A stretch of DNA of 24,270 nt from NCBI GenBank assembly GCA_035472475.1, contig DATIPA010000024.1, positions 1-24,270 on the forward strand, in the 5' to 3' direction. The DNA is from JAFAXD01 sp035472475. GTDB taxonomy: Bacteria > Pseudomonadota > Alphaproteobacteria > Rhizobiales > Xanthobacteraceae. Made by a program: the position numbers and the translations under genes. How positions within the stretch are numbered: position 1 is the first letter of the stretch; each line of letters begins with the position of its first letter. Under the pieces are notes generated by a model. That model saw nothing but the letters and a program-made list of their open reading frames with translations, ran no database searches and was not told where the DNA came from. This document shows positions 1-8,159 of this stretch, in pieces.

Positions 1-786
1 TTCATCGTCGAGAACCGTCCCGGCGCCGGTGCGATCATCGCCGCCCAGGCGGGACTGTCGGCTCCACCCGACGGCTATACGCTGTCGATGACCGGAAACA
101 ATCACGCGATCAGCGCGTCGCTGTTCAAGGCGCTGCCCTACGACACGCTGCGCGACTTCGCGCCGATCTCGACCACCACATTCTTCGATATTCTGATTGC
201 CACCAGAGCGGGCTCCCCTTTGAAAACTGTAACGGACGTCGTCTCCGCGGCGCGCGCCGATCCCGCGCACTTCAACTTTGGAACGGTCGCGCCCGGCAGC
301 ACCCAAAATCTCGCCGTTCAGTTGTTCAAGATGGTGACCGGCCTTCCCGGAAGCGTCGTCATTTATCGCACCACGCCGGAACTTTTGTCGGGCGTGCTGC
401 GCGGTGACGTCGACGTCCTGTTCGACTACTACGCGGCTCTGCAGGGACCGATTGTTGACGGGAAGGTCGCGGTCATAGCGACGGCCGGGGCGGCGCGTGC
501 GCCGCTACTGCCTGACGTTCCCACGGTCATGGAAAGCGGGCTCACGGACTATGAGGTGACGAGTTGGAATGGACTGTCCGCCCCGACCGGCGCGCCCCCC
601 GAGATCATTCAACGGCTCAACGGGGAGATCAATGAAGCGGTGCGACAGCCGGACGTGCAGGCTATGACCCGCCAGGTCGGTGTCGTTGCGCGCGGGTCGA
701 CGCCGGAGGAGATGCACGAGCGCACCAAATCCGACATTGCCAAGTGGAAGGCCGTGATTGAAAAAAGCGGCCTCGCACGGCAATGA
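1..786 (+). CDS. Bug/TctC-family tripartite tricarboxylate transporter binding protein (5' partial)
   Basis: The reading frame is open from base 1, so the gene begins outside the window and the ATG at 88 is internal. The first visible residues (VENRPGAG at about residues 3-10) are the hallmark N-lobe motif of Bug/TctC periplasmic solute receptors. Further family signs are the 'PDGYTL' turn, the 'LPYD' and 'DFAPI' segments and the C-terminal stretch on tripartite helix packing. About 261 residues are visible of a usual 320-330, so the signal peptide and first lobe start are missing. Family knowledge: these proteins bind carboxylates, often aromatic or dicarboxylic acids, in the periplasm. No TctA/TctB membrane subunits are visible. 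The stop overlaps the next start (ATGA, 783-786), which ties it to the catabolic genes downstream. The ligand is unknown. Confidence 0.93.
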   Translation, partial: FIVENRPGAGAIIAAQAGLSAPPDGYTLSMTGNNHAISASLFKALPYDTLRDFAPISTTTFFDILIATRAGSPLKTVTDVVSAARADPAHFNFGTVAPGSTQNLAVQLFKMVTGLPGSVVIYRTTPELLSGVLRGDVDVLFDYYAALQGPIVDGKVAVIATAGAARAPLLPDVPTVMESGLTDYEVTSWNGLSAPTGAPPEIIQRLNGEINEAVRQPDVQAMTRQVGVVARGSTPEEMHERTKSDIAKWKAVIEKSGLARQ

Positions 787-1670
787 TCGCTGACATCCAT
801 CCGCACGTCATCTCCACTGATCCCGGGCGCCATCCGTTAGCACCCCTCGGCGGTGTGCAATCAACGTGGTCGCGTGAGCGGCCGGCTTCGTTCGAAAAGC
901 TGATCAGCGAAATGGACCGGGCTGGCATCGACAAGGCCGCAATTGTGCAGGCTTCGACCGCCTATGGTCACGACAACAGCTATGTGGCGGAGGCAATCGC
1001 CGCTCACCCCCGGCGGTTCACCGGCGTATTTTCCGTCGATGTGCTGGCCGCCGACGCCGTCGACAGGATGCGCAATTGGCTCAGTCGTGGTTTCGGCGGA
1101 ATGCGGCTCTTTACGACCGGCAGCACCATGCCGGGACAGGCGACATGGTTCGACGATCCGCACACCTTTCCGGCCTGGAGGTTTGCCGGCGAGGCCGGCA
1201 TTCCGGTGTGCATGCAGATGACATCGGACGGATTCGTGGCGCTGCGAGCGCTGATGGGCCGGTTCCCCGACGTCAGAATCATCCTCGATCACTGCGCGCG
1301 CCCGCACCTGATCGATGGGCCGCCATTTGCCGCCGACGCCGGCCTGTTTGGCTTCGCCGATAATTCGAACATATTTCTCAAGGTTACCCCGTTGAACTTC
1401 GCGCCCGCGAACTGGGGCAAGGCAACGCCACAAACCTTCCTCGGCAAGCTGCTGGCGGCGTTTGGCGCGGCGCGGCTCGCGTTCGGCTCGAACTTTCCGG
1501 CGACTGAGGGCACCCTGAAGGAGATTCTGGCGAAGGCGAGGGATGCGTTTTCCTTCGCCAGCGACGAAGACAAGGGCTGGATTTTTGGAGGGACGGCGCA
1601 GCGGCTTTATCCGATGTTGGCAGCGGCGGGGCGCGACGCTGGCGACCGAGCACCGAGGCGGCACGCATGA
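783..1670 (+). CDS. Amidohydrolase-2 family TIM-barrel hydrolase or decarboxylase
   Basis: This is a 295-residue protein of the amidohydrolase_2 family, which holds lactonases such as LigI and 4-sulfomuconolactone hydrolase as well as decarboxylases. The N-terminal HxH metal/substrate motif is His6-Pro-His8. A 'DHCARP' strand end carries His170. Two family positions deviate: the strand that usually reads PVxIH has Gln145 instead of His, and the late GSDxP motif reads GSNFP with Asn237. Those changes argue against a standard mononuclear zinc site and fit the metal-independent lactonase-like branch better, but that is inference. The start ATG overlaps the stop of the binding-protein gene and its stop overlaps the next start, both by 4 nt, so translational coupling is likely. 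The substrate is probably a lactone or carboxylate from the pathway of the neighbouring hydroxylase. Confidence 0.88.
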   Translation: MIADIHPHVISTDPGRHPLAPLGGVQSTWSRERPASFEKLISEMDRAGIDKAAIVQASTAYGHDNSYVAEAIAAHPRRFTGVFSVDVLAADAVDRMRNWLSRGFGGMRLFTTGSTMPGQATWFDDPHTFPAWRFAGEAGIPVCMQMTSDGFVALRALMGRFPDVRIILDHCARPHLIDGPPFAADAGLFGFADNSNIFLKVTPLNFAPANWGKATPQTFLGKLLAAFGAARLAFGSNFPATEGTLKEILAKARDAFSFASDEDKGWIFGGTAQRLYPMLAAAGRDAGDRAPRRHA

Positions 1671-2551
1671 AACCGGTGCCGTTCGATTACGTCCGTCCGC
1701 AATCGATCGCGGAAGCGTGCGCGGCGCTCGCCCGCGAGGACAGCGTGATCATCGCGGGCGGTCAGACGCTCATCCCCATGCTTGCGATGCGGCTCGCGCG
1801 CCCGGCGTGTCTGGTCGATATCGCACGCATTGCCGACCTCGCCGGCATTCGCGAGGAGGATGGCGTGGTTGCGATTGGTGCGACCACGCGGCAGACCGAC
1901 GCCGAGTACAGCGACCTCGTCGCACGCCGGGTGCCGCTGCTGGCCAAGGCGCTCCCGTTCGTTGGACACGCGCCGATCCGTCATCGCGGTACGGTCGGAG
2001 GGTCGGTTGCGAACGCCGATCCGGCCGCGGAAATCCCGCTGGTGCTGGTGACGCTTGCCGGCACGGTTGTGATACGCGATGCCGCGGGCGCCCGCGCAAT
2101 CGCGGCGCATGATTTCTTTCTCGGTCCGATGATGACCGCGATCCCGACCGGCGCCATCGTCAACGAACTTCGATTTCCGGTCTGGGCCGGCGAGCGCGTC
2201 GGCGTCGCGTTCCACGAAATCAGCACGCGCCAAAGCGATTTCGCGCTGGCGGCCGCGGCCGCGCAGGTATCGCTCGACGGCGATGGGCGCTGCCTCGCCT
2301 GCGCTATCGGCATCGGGGGAGCGACGCCGGTCCCGACCCGGCTCGGCGCTGCGGCTGAAGACCTGATCGGATCGACCCTGACTGACGACGATGTTCGGGC
2401 AGCGCTCGCGGGTGTGATCGACACAGTCGAGATCATGGTCGACACGCATGCTTCGCCGGATTATCGGCGGCGGGCCGCGAACACGCTGGCGCTGCGTGCA
2501 ATTGCTGAAGCCAGGGACGCGGCACAACAGCTTCGGCAGGGCCGCGCATGA
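1667..2551 (+). CDS. Molybdenum hydroxylase FAD-binding (medium) subunit, CoxM-like
   Basis: This 294-residue protein is the medium subunit of a xanthine-dehydrogenase-family heterotrimer. It carries FAD and passes electrons from the 2Fe-2S subunit to an acceptor. The two FAD loops are visible: AGGQT at residues 30-34 and TVGGSVANADPAAE at residues 109-122. The C-terminal third matches the CO-dehydrogenase flavoprotein C-terminal domain, with 'ACAIGIGGATPVP' as a recognisable part. Length is normal for the family (about 280-300). It starts at an ATGA overlap with the amidohydrolase gene and ends at an ATGA overlap with the 2Fe-2S subunit gene. The order medium-small-large is the one found in cox, qor and similar operons. 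The name CoxM refers to the fold only; carbon monoxide is not a likely substrate (see the large subunit). Confidence 0.95.
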   Translation: MKPVPFDYVRPQSIAEACAALAREDSVIIAGGQTLIPMLAMRLARPACLVDIARIADLAGIREEDGVVAIGATTRQTDAEYSDLVARRVPLLAKALPFVGHAPIRHRGTVGGSVANADPAAEIPLVLVTLAGTVVIRDAAGARAIAAHDFFLGPMMTAIPTGAIVNELRFPVWAGERVGVAFHEISTRQSDFALAAAAAQVSLDGDGRCLACAIGIGGATPVPTRLGAAAEDLIGSTLTDDDVRAALAGVIDTVEIMVDTHASPDYRRRAANTLALRAIAEARDAAQQLRQGRA

Positions 2552-3054
2552 AGGCCGACCTCAACGTCAACGCCAAGGCGGTGAGCGTCGAGGTCGAGCC
2601 GCGCACCACTTTGCTTGATTGTTTGCGCGATCAGCTGGGGCTGACTGGCACGCACGCAGGCTGTGAGCACGGTATTTGCGGGGCCTGTACGGTGCTGCTT
2701 GACGGCGAGCCGGTACGCTCGTGCCTGATGTTCGCTGTGCAGGCCGACGGCTATGCGATCACCACCATCGAGGCCGTGGCGCCGGCGCCGGGCGAGCTCA
2801 GTATCGTACAGGATGCATTCTGTGAGACCCACGGTCTGCAATGCGGCTACTGCACGCCGGGAATGATCCTGACTGCGGAGGCTCTGCTGCGGAGGATCCC
2901 GGACCCGACTCGCGCCGATATCGTCAATGCCATATCGGCCAACATCTGCCGCTGTACCGGTTATGGCCAGATCGTCGAAGCCGTGGCGCTCGCCGCCAAG
3001 CGGCTGGCCGGATCGAATGTGCCGCGCGCGCTACCACCTGGAGACGGCGCGTGA
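2548..3054 (+). CDS. Molybdenum hydroxylase 2Fe-2S (small) subunit, CoxS-like
   Basis: This 168-residue protein holds both iron-sulfur clusters of the hydroxylase. The N-terminal plant-ferredoxin-type cluster is bound by Cys39, Cys44, Cys47 and Cys59 (the CEHGICGAC pattern). The C-terminal four-helix domain has the second set, Cys99, Cys102, Cys134 and Cys136 (CGYC and CRC), which binds the cluster next to the molybdopterin. All eight cysteines are present, so the subunit should be functional. Length is typical (150-170). The protein has no twin-arginine signal, so the complex is expected in the cytoplasm. It overlaps the medium subunit gene by ATGA and the large subunit gene by GTGA. Confidence 0.97.
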   Translation: MKADLNVNAKAVSVEVEPRTTLLDCLRDQLGLTGTHAGCEHGICGACTVLLDGEPVRSCLMFAVQADGYAITTIEAVAPAPGELSIVQDAFCETHGLQCGYCTPGMILTAEALLRRIPDPTRADIVNAISANICRCTGYGQIVEAVALAAKRLAGSNVPRALPPGDGA

Positions 3055-5468
3055 GCGCACCGCCGTTCCGCTTTGTCGCAACGCCGCGACGCGTGCGCGA
3101 GGATCGGCGCTTTGTCGCTGGACGCGGAAACTATGTCGCCGACGTCAACCTTCCGGGCATGCTGCATGTGGCCCTGGTGCCCTCGCAACATGCGGCCGCG
3201 CGCATCGTGGCCATCGATGCATCCTCGGCGCTTGCGATACCGGGCGTGCGCGCGGTCGTGACCGGCGCGGAACTCGCCGCCGCGGTCGATCCGCTGATGA
3301 ATGGTCTCGATACGCCGCGTGTACGCCGGCTTCCGTTGGCGGTCGGCCAGGTGCGTTACAACGGCGAGTGGGTGGCGGCGGTCGCCGCCGAAAGCCGTGC
3401 GCTCGCCGAAGATGCTGCCGAACGTGTTGACGTCGCCTACGAGCCACTTCCCTTCGTGCTTGACCCCGAGCAGGCCCTGCGGCCCGAGAGTCCCGCGGTG
3501 CATCCGGATCACGGATCGAATGTCCTGCTCGACCGCACGTTTGTCTGGGGCGATGTCGAGCAACACTTCGCGCGGAGCCCGCGACGGCTATCGTTTCGGG
3601 TGACATGGGGGCGCAACTCAACGGTCCCGGTCGAGACCTTTGGTGTGGTCGCCGCGTGGGACCCGTGGAACGAGATTCTCGACGTCTGGGCGTCGATCCA
3701 AATGCCGAAATACGCCGACCAGATTGCGCGTGCGTTGCGCGTGCCCGCAAATGCGGTGCGCGTTCACTATGATGTCGACGTCGGCGGCAGCTACGGGGTC
3801 AAACGCGGCATCAAGCACACGGTGCTCGCGGGTTACCTGGCACGCCGGCTCGCTCGCCCGGTGCGCCTGATCGAGGACCGATTGGAAAACATGCGCGCCG
3901 GCGACGCCCACGGCCCGGATCGCATTTTCGACGTGGCGGTCGCGTTCGACGACGACGGCGTCATCAATTCGATGAAGATGCGCGCGCTCGACAATGTGGG
4001 TGCCTACGCCGGACGCGCGCCGTTCCAACTCGGAAAGCCGATCGGCGCTATCGTCGGGCCTTATCGGATCAGAAGCGTCGAATATCGCGCGATCTCGGTG
4101 ACGACCAACAAGGCCGCGCAGGAGGCAGTGCGTGGTTTTGGCCAGTCGCCGACCAACTATGCGATTGAGACCGCAATCGAACGGGTTGCGGCGGCGCTCA
4201 ACCTCGATCGCATCGAGGTGCGCCGACGCAACTTTATTCGGAAGGACGAGTTTCCGTATTTGATTCCGAGCGGGACCCGCTACGACTCGGGCGATTACCA
4301 AACCGTCGTCGACAAGGTCTTGGCGCACGTGGGAGGGCCGAAGCTTCAACAAGAGCGCGACCGGTTGCGCCAGGACGGATGGCTCGCCGGCATCGGTATC
4401 GCGGCGTGCCTCGAGCCGAGCGGCGGCAATTCGGCGTTTGAGCCGCTGCTCAACCCGAAGAACACCACGACGACCTGGATGGAATCGTGCCGCATCAACG
4501 TCGATGCGCTCGGCCATGTCACTGCGGCGATCCACACCACGTCGTCGGGGCAGGGGCATGAGACCTTGGCGGCGACTGTCATCGGCGAGGTGCTGGAGAT
4601 CGATCCGGATCGCATCCGCATCGTGCGTCCGGATTCGCTCGCCAGCCTGCCCGGCAACTCGCCGGTCGGAAGCCGCATGGCGATTATGCTGGGCGGAGCG
4701 GCGTTTCATGCTGCCGAAAAACTCAAGCGCAAGCTCGTGGCGATCGCGGCGCAACAGTTCGGATGCTCCGATCAGGCGGTCGACTACGCGGCCGGCGCGG
4801 TGGCGGAACGCAACGGTACGCGCCGGCTCGACTGGGGCGAACTCGTAACCATCGCGCATCGCAATTTTCACCTTTTGCCGCCGGGGTTCGAACCCGGGCT
4901 GGAGGTGACCCACGTGATGCAGGTGCCGACCGGCACCGCGCTGCCGACCCAAGATGGGCGCGTGCAGATGTATCCGTGCCACTCGTTCGAATTTCATCTT
5001 GTGCTGGTCGCGATCGATCCCGAGCTCGGCAAGCCGGGGTTCCGCCGTTACGTGATCGGGCACGACTGCGGCACCGTGATCAACCCGGCGATCGTCAAGG
5101 GAATGACCTTGGGCGGCATCGCCCATGGAATCGGGGCCGCGCTGCTGGAGGAATTCGTCTATGACGATCAGGGTCAGATGATCAGCCAGAGCTTTATGGA
5201 CTACGTGCTCCCGTCCGCCCACGAAGTGCCGGAGATCGAGATCGTGCATCATTGCACGCCATCGCCATTCACGGTGTTCGGGCAGAAAGGGTCGGGCGAG
5301 TCGGGCTACCTGGGCGCGCCGGCGGCGGTCGCGAGTGCGATCAACGACGCGGTTGCCCCGCTTGGCCTTGCGTTTACCAAGCTACCGATTCGCATGTCGG
5401 AGCTCAGCGACGCGGTTGCGGCGGCGCGGGCATCCGGCAAGGATAGGACTAGGACCGGAGCCGCATGA
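3051..5468 (+). CDS. Molybdenum hydroxylase molybdopterin-binding (large) subunit
   Basis: I place the start at the GTG at 3051, which overlaps the stop of the small subunit (GTGA) and gives 805 residues; the frame stays open upstream to 2841 but there it shadows the small subunit gene. Xanthine-dehydrogenase-family landmarks are in order: an N-terminal 'FRFVATPRRVRED' segment, GGSYGVK at residues 245-251, RGFGQ at 361-365, GQGHE at 500-504 and KGSGESG with the active-site Glu750. The cofactor loop is GGSYG rather than the common GGGFG. There is no AYRCSF motif, so this is not a form I CO dehydrogenase. The expected reaction is hydroxylation of an aromatic or N-heteroaromatic ring, or an aldehyde, using water. 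No XdhC/CoxF-type cofactor maturation gene is in the window. The substrate is not determinable from sequence. Confidence 0.93.
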   Translation: MSAPPFRFVATPRRVREDRRFVAGRGNYVADVNLPGMLHVALVPSQHAAARIVAIDASSALAIPGVRAVVTGAELAAAVDPLMNGLDTPRVRRLPLAVGQVRYNGEWVAAVAAESRALAEDAAERVDVAYEPLPFVLDPEQALRPESPAVHPDHGSNVLLDRTFVWGDVEQHFARSPRRLSFRVTWGRNSTVPVETFGVVAAWDPWNEILDVWASIQMPKYADQIARALRVPANAVRVHYDVDVGGSYGVKRGIKHTVLAGYLARRLARPVRLIEDRLENMRAGDAHGPDRIFDVAVAFDDDGVINSMKMRALDNVGAYAGRAPFQLGKPIGAIVGPYRIRSVEYRAISVTTNKAAQEAVRGFGQSPTNYAIETAIERVAAALNLDRIEVRRRNFIRKDEFPYLIPSGTRYDSGDYQTVVDKVLAHVGGPKLQQERDRLRQDGWLAGIGIAACLEPSGGNSAFEPLLNPKNTTTTWMESCRINVDALGHVTAAIHTTSSGQGHETLAATVIGEVLEIDPDRIRIVRPDSLASLPGNSPVGSRMAIMLGGAAFHAAEKLKRKLVAIAAQQFGCSDQAVDYAAGAVAERNGTRRLDWGELVTIAHRNFHLLPPGFEPGLEVTHVMQVPTGTALPTQDGRVQMYPCHSFEFHLVLVAIDPELGKPGFRRYVIGHDCGTVINPAIVKGMTLGGIAHGIGAALLEEFVYDDQGQMISQSFMDYVLPSAHEVPEIEIVHHCTPSPFTVFGQKGSGESGYLGAPAAVASAINDAVAPLGLAFTKLPIRMSELSDAVAAARASGKDRTRTGAA

Positions 5469-6442
5469 TCATCGATTGCCATTCGCATTTGGTGCCGGCG
5501 AGTCTCCTTGAAGCCGTGCGCAAGGAGGCCACCTCGTTTCCGTCGCTGCGGCTTATTGAGGAGGGCGCAAGCGTCGGGTTCTCGTTCGCGGGCGGCAAGC
5601 CGACGCGTCCGGTTGCAAAACCGCTGATCGACGTCGCCGGTCGGCTCGCCTGGATGGACGCGCAAGGTATCGACCGGCAAGTGGTCGGTGGCTGGCTCGA
5701 CATGTTCGGCTACGAACTTCCTGCAGCGGAAGGCGAACGCTGGTCGCGGCTGGCAAACGAACATCTCAAGGCGCAGGCCGACAGCGAACGCCGGTTGATT
5801 CCGTTGGCGACCGTGCCCCTGCAGGACGGTGGGCGCGCCGCACAGGTCTTGCGCGGGGCGCATGATGCGGGCTTTCGCGGCGCCATGATCGGAACGCAGC
5901 CGAAGGGCGTCGGCGGCGTGCTCGATGATCCATCGCTCGATCCGTTCTGGCGCGCCGCCGACGATCTCGGCGCGGTCCTGTTCATCCATCCGGTGTTCGA
6001 AAGCGGGGACGCCCGTGTCCACGACTATGGCATGGCCAATGCGGTTGGACGGATCACGGATACGCTGATCGCGGTGAGCCGCATCATCTACGCGGGACAC
6101 GTTCTGCGCTACCGCAACGCCAAGATCATCGTCGGCATCGGCGGCGCGGCGCTGCCCTATGTGATCGGCCGGCTGCGGCGCAACTACGAGGTCGACCGCG
6201 ACAAGCTCAAGGATCCTGATGCGAGTCTCGCGGCGCTCTATTACGACACGCTCGTGCACGATGCGCGGGCGCTCCGGCTTTTGGCCGACGTCGTGGGCGC
6301 GGATCGGATCATGCTCGGTTCCGATGCGCCGTTTCCGATCGGGGACCTCTCTCCGATGAAGGTTGTCGCCGCCGCGGGGTTTTCCGCCGTGCAAATGCAG
6401 GCCATCAACGGCGGGCTGGCGGAGCGGCTGTTCATCGCATAA
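5465..6442 (+). CDS. ACMSD-like amidohydrolase-2 family protein, possible decarboxylase
   Basis: This 325-residue TIM-barrel protein resembles the ACMSD/gamma-resorcylate decarboxylase branch of amidohydrolase_2. Zinc ligands are visible: His6 and His8 (DCHSH), His175 (FIHP) and Asp287 (GSDAPFP). One key residue differs. The family motif HGGGALPY appears here as IGGAALPY, so the histidine that serves as catalytic base in ACMSD is Ile225. The metal site thus seems intact while the usual base is absent, so the mechanism or reaction may differ. A nearby His265 could in principle substitute, which is speculation. The gene overlaps the hydroxylase large subunit by ATGA and is followed 23 nt later by the UbiD gene. 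Related amidohydrolases act on hydroxylated picolinate, resorcylate or carboxymuconate semialdehyde, which would suit this context. Confidence 0.88.
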   Translation: MIIDCHSHLVPASLLEAVRKEATSFPSLRLIEEGASVGFSFAGGKPTRPVAKPLIDVAGRLAWMDAQGIDRQVVGGWLDMFGYELPAAEGERWSRLANEHLKAQADSERRLIPLATVPLQDGGRAAQVLRGAHDAGFRGAMIGTQPKGVGGVLDDPSLDPFWRAADDLGAVLFIHPVFESGDARVHDYGMANAVGRITDTLIAVSRIIYAGHVLRYRNAKIIVGIGGAALPYVIGRLRRNYEVDRDKLKDPDASLAALYYDTLVHDARALRLLADVVGADRIMLGSDAPFPIGDLSPMKVVAAAGFSAVQMQAINGGLAERLFIA

Positions 6443-6465
6443 GACGAGACACGGAGGCGAGGCGA

Positions 6466-8133
6466 GTGACCAGAAGCGAGGCCCGAAACGTCAAGCGCGC
6501 ACGCCCCGTTGCGCGGCCGCAGCGCGGCTATCGCGATCTGCACGAGCACCTCGATGCGTTGCGCGAGCACAATCTTTTGCTCACCGTCGATCGTCCGATC
6601 GACAAGGACGCCGAATTGCATCCGCTGGTGCGCTGGCAGTTCGTCGGCGGGCTGGATGAGGCGGACCGCAAGGCGTTTCTGTTCACCAATGTGATTGACG
6701 GCCGCGGTCGCGCCTATGACATGCCGGTCGTCGTCGGCGCGATCGCCGCCAACCGTGCGATCTACTCGATCGGCATGGATGCTTCGATCGAGAATATCGC
6801 CGCCAAATGGGACCACGCGATCGGAAATCCCGTCGCGCCGCGGGTCGTGTCCGATGCGCCCTGTCACGACGTCGTGCTCGAAGGCGATGCGCTCCAGGGC
6901 GAAGGCAACGGCCTCGATCGGTTGCCGATCCCGATCTCGACGCCGGGCTTCGACAGCGCGCCGACGCTGACCGCGACCAATGTGATCACGCGCGATCCCG
7001 CTAGCGGAACCCAGAACATGGGCACCTATCGGGCCGCCCTGAAAGCGCCCGACCGATTGGTGGTGCGCATGGCAACACGCGTCGGCGGTGCCGGCGGCTA
7101 TCAGCACTACCTTGCGCACCAGCAGCGCGGCGACAAGACGATGCCATGCGCGATCGTGCTCGGCTGTCCGCCGTACGTGGCGTTCATGGGGCCGCAGAAG
7201 CTGCCGATCGGCGTCGACGAGCTGACGGTAGCGGGCGGGTTGGCTGGAGCGCCGATCAATGTTGTGCGCGCGCGCACCGTCGATTTGCTGGTGCCGGCGG
7301 AAGCCGAGATCGTGATCGAGGGGTTGATCGACACGGAATACGTCGAGCCGGAAGCGCCGTTCGGCGAGTCGCACGGCCACGTCGCGCTCGAAGAGTACAA
7401 CATGCCGATGCGCGTGACGGCGATCACGCACCGCAAGCAGCCGATCGTGCCGTCCTACATCAGCCAGGTTGCGCCAAGCGAATCGAGCGTGATCAAGCGG
7501 GTCGCCTACGAGCCGCTCTTTCTGGCGCACCTGCGCGATACGCTGGGCATTCGCGGCGTCAAACGGGTATCGCTGCACGAGCCGCTCACAGGGCTGCTTC
7601 GCCTCACCGTGGTCGTGGTTGAAAAAGGTCTGCCGCGTACCGAGGTCTGGCGCGCGCTCAATGGCGCGGCATTCTTCAAGGGCGACTGCGGCAAGATCTG
7701 CGTCGCCGTGAATGACGATATCCATCCGGACAACAGCGACGCGCTGTTCTGGGCGATCGCGTACCGCAGCAATCCGGTTGAGGACGTCCAACTGGTGCCG
7801 CACCGCGGGCAAGGTCATGGACCCAAGCGCGAGCACGGCGGCGACGAGGATTCCACGATGCTCATCGACGCCACCATGAAAGGCGACATGCCGCCGCTCG
7901 CGTTGCCCAAGCAGGCCTACATGGAGCGGGCCCGCAAGATCTGGGACGAGCTTGGCCTCGCGCCGCTGCGACCACAGTCGCCGTGGTTCGGCTATTCGCT
8001 CGGCGACTGGCTGCCGGCTTGGGACAAGGCCGCCGAGCGCGCGGTGAAAGGCCGCTATCTCGAGAACGGCCGCATCAGCGAGCGACAAAAGCGCAAGGGC
8101 CTGAAGCCGGAGACGAAGTTCCGGCCGGAGTAG
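6466..8133 (+). CDS. UbiD-family prenylated-FMN-dependent decarboxylase
   Basis: This 555-residue protein has the UbiD fold signature. The EAPFGE motif supplies Glu296 and Glu301, and Arg189 lies in the 'NMGTYR' segment; together these match the Glu-Arg-Glu catalytic set of UbiD/Fdc enzymes. Family members reversibly decarboxylate aromatic or alpha,beta-unsaturated acids with prenyl-FMN. The length is above the usual 450-510, mainly through a basic N-terminal stretch of about 20 residues and a long C-terminal tail with 'EHGGDED'. The start is the GTG at 6466, preceded by a GGAG at about 6453. No UbiX/PAD1 flavin prenyltransferase gene is visible, so cofactor would come from elsewhere in the genome. 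Placed just after the hydroxylase operon, it probably removes a ring carboxylate in the same pathway. Confidence 0.93.
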   Translation: MTRSEARNVKRARPVARPQRGYRDLHEHLDALREHNLLLTVDRPIDKDAELHPLVRWQFVGGLDEADRKAFLFTNVIDGRGRAYDMPVVVGAIAANRAIYSIGMDASIENIAAKWDHAIGNPVAPRVVSDAPCHDVVLEGDALQGEGNGLDRLPIPISTPGFDSAPTLTATNVITRDPASGTQNMGTYRAALKAPDRLVVRMATRVGGAGGYQHYLAHQQRGDKTMPCAIVLGCPPYVAFMGPQKLPIGVDELTVAGGLAGAPINVVRARTVDLLVPAEAEIVIEGLIDTEYVEPEAPFGESHGHVALEEYNMPMRVTAITHRKQPIVPSYISQVAPSESSVIKRVAYEPLFLAHLRDTLGIRGVKRVSLHEPLTGLLRLTVVVVEKGLPRTEVWRALNGAAFFKGDCGKICVAVNDDIHPDNSDALFWAIAYRSNPVEDVQLVPHRGQGHGPKREHGGDEDSTMLIDATMKGDMPPLALPKQAYMERARKIWDELGLAPLRPQSPWFGYSLGDWLPAWDKAAERAVKGRYLENGRISERQKRKGLKPETKFRPE

Positions 8134-8159
8134 CAAAGCAGCGCGGGCGGGGACGACTA

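Noticed and set aside
3618..5252. 544-codon open frame on the - strand inside the large subunit gene
   Set aside because: It is antisense to a clear family member with all motifs, and its product is Arg/His/Asp-rich and unlike any protein; GC-rich codon use produces such frames.
3051..5468. Aerobic CO dehydrogenase (CoxMSL)
   Set aside because: Subunit order fits, but the CoxL AYRCSF active-site motif is absent.
6241..8136. 631-codon open frame on the - strand over the UbiD gene
   Set aside because: Antisense shadow of a recognised enzyme; low-complexity composition and no ribosome-binding site or known domain.
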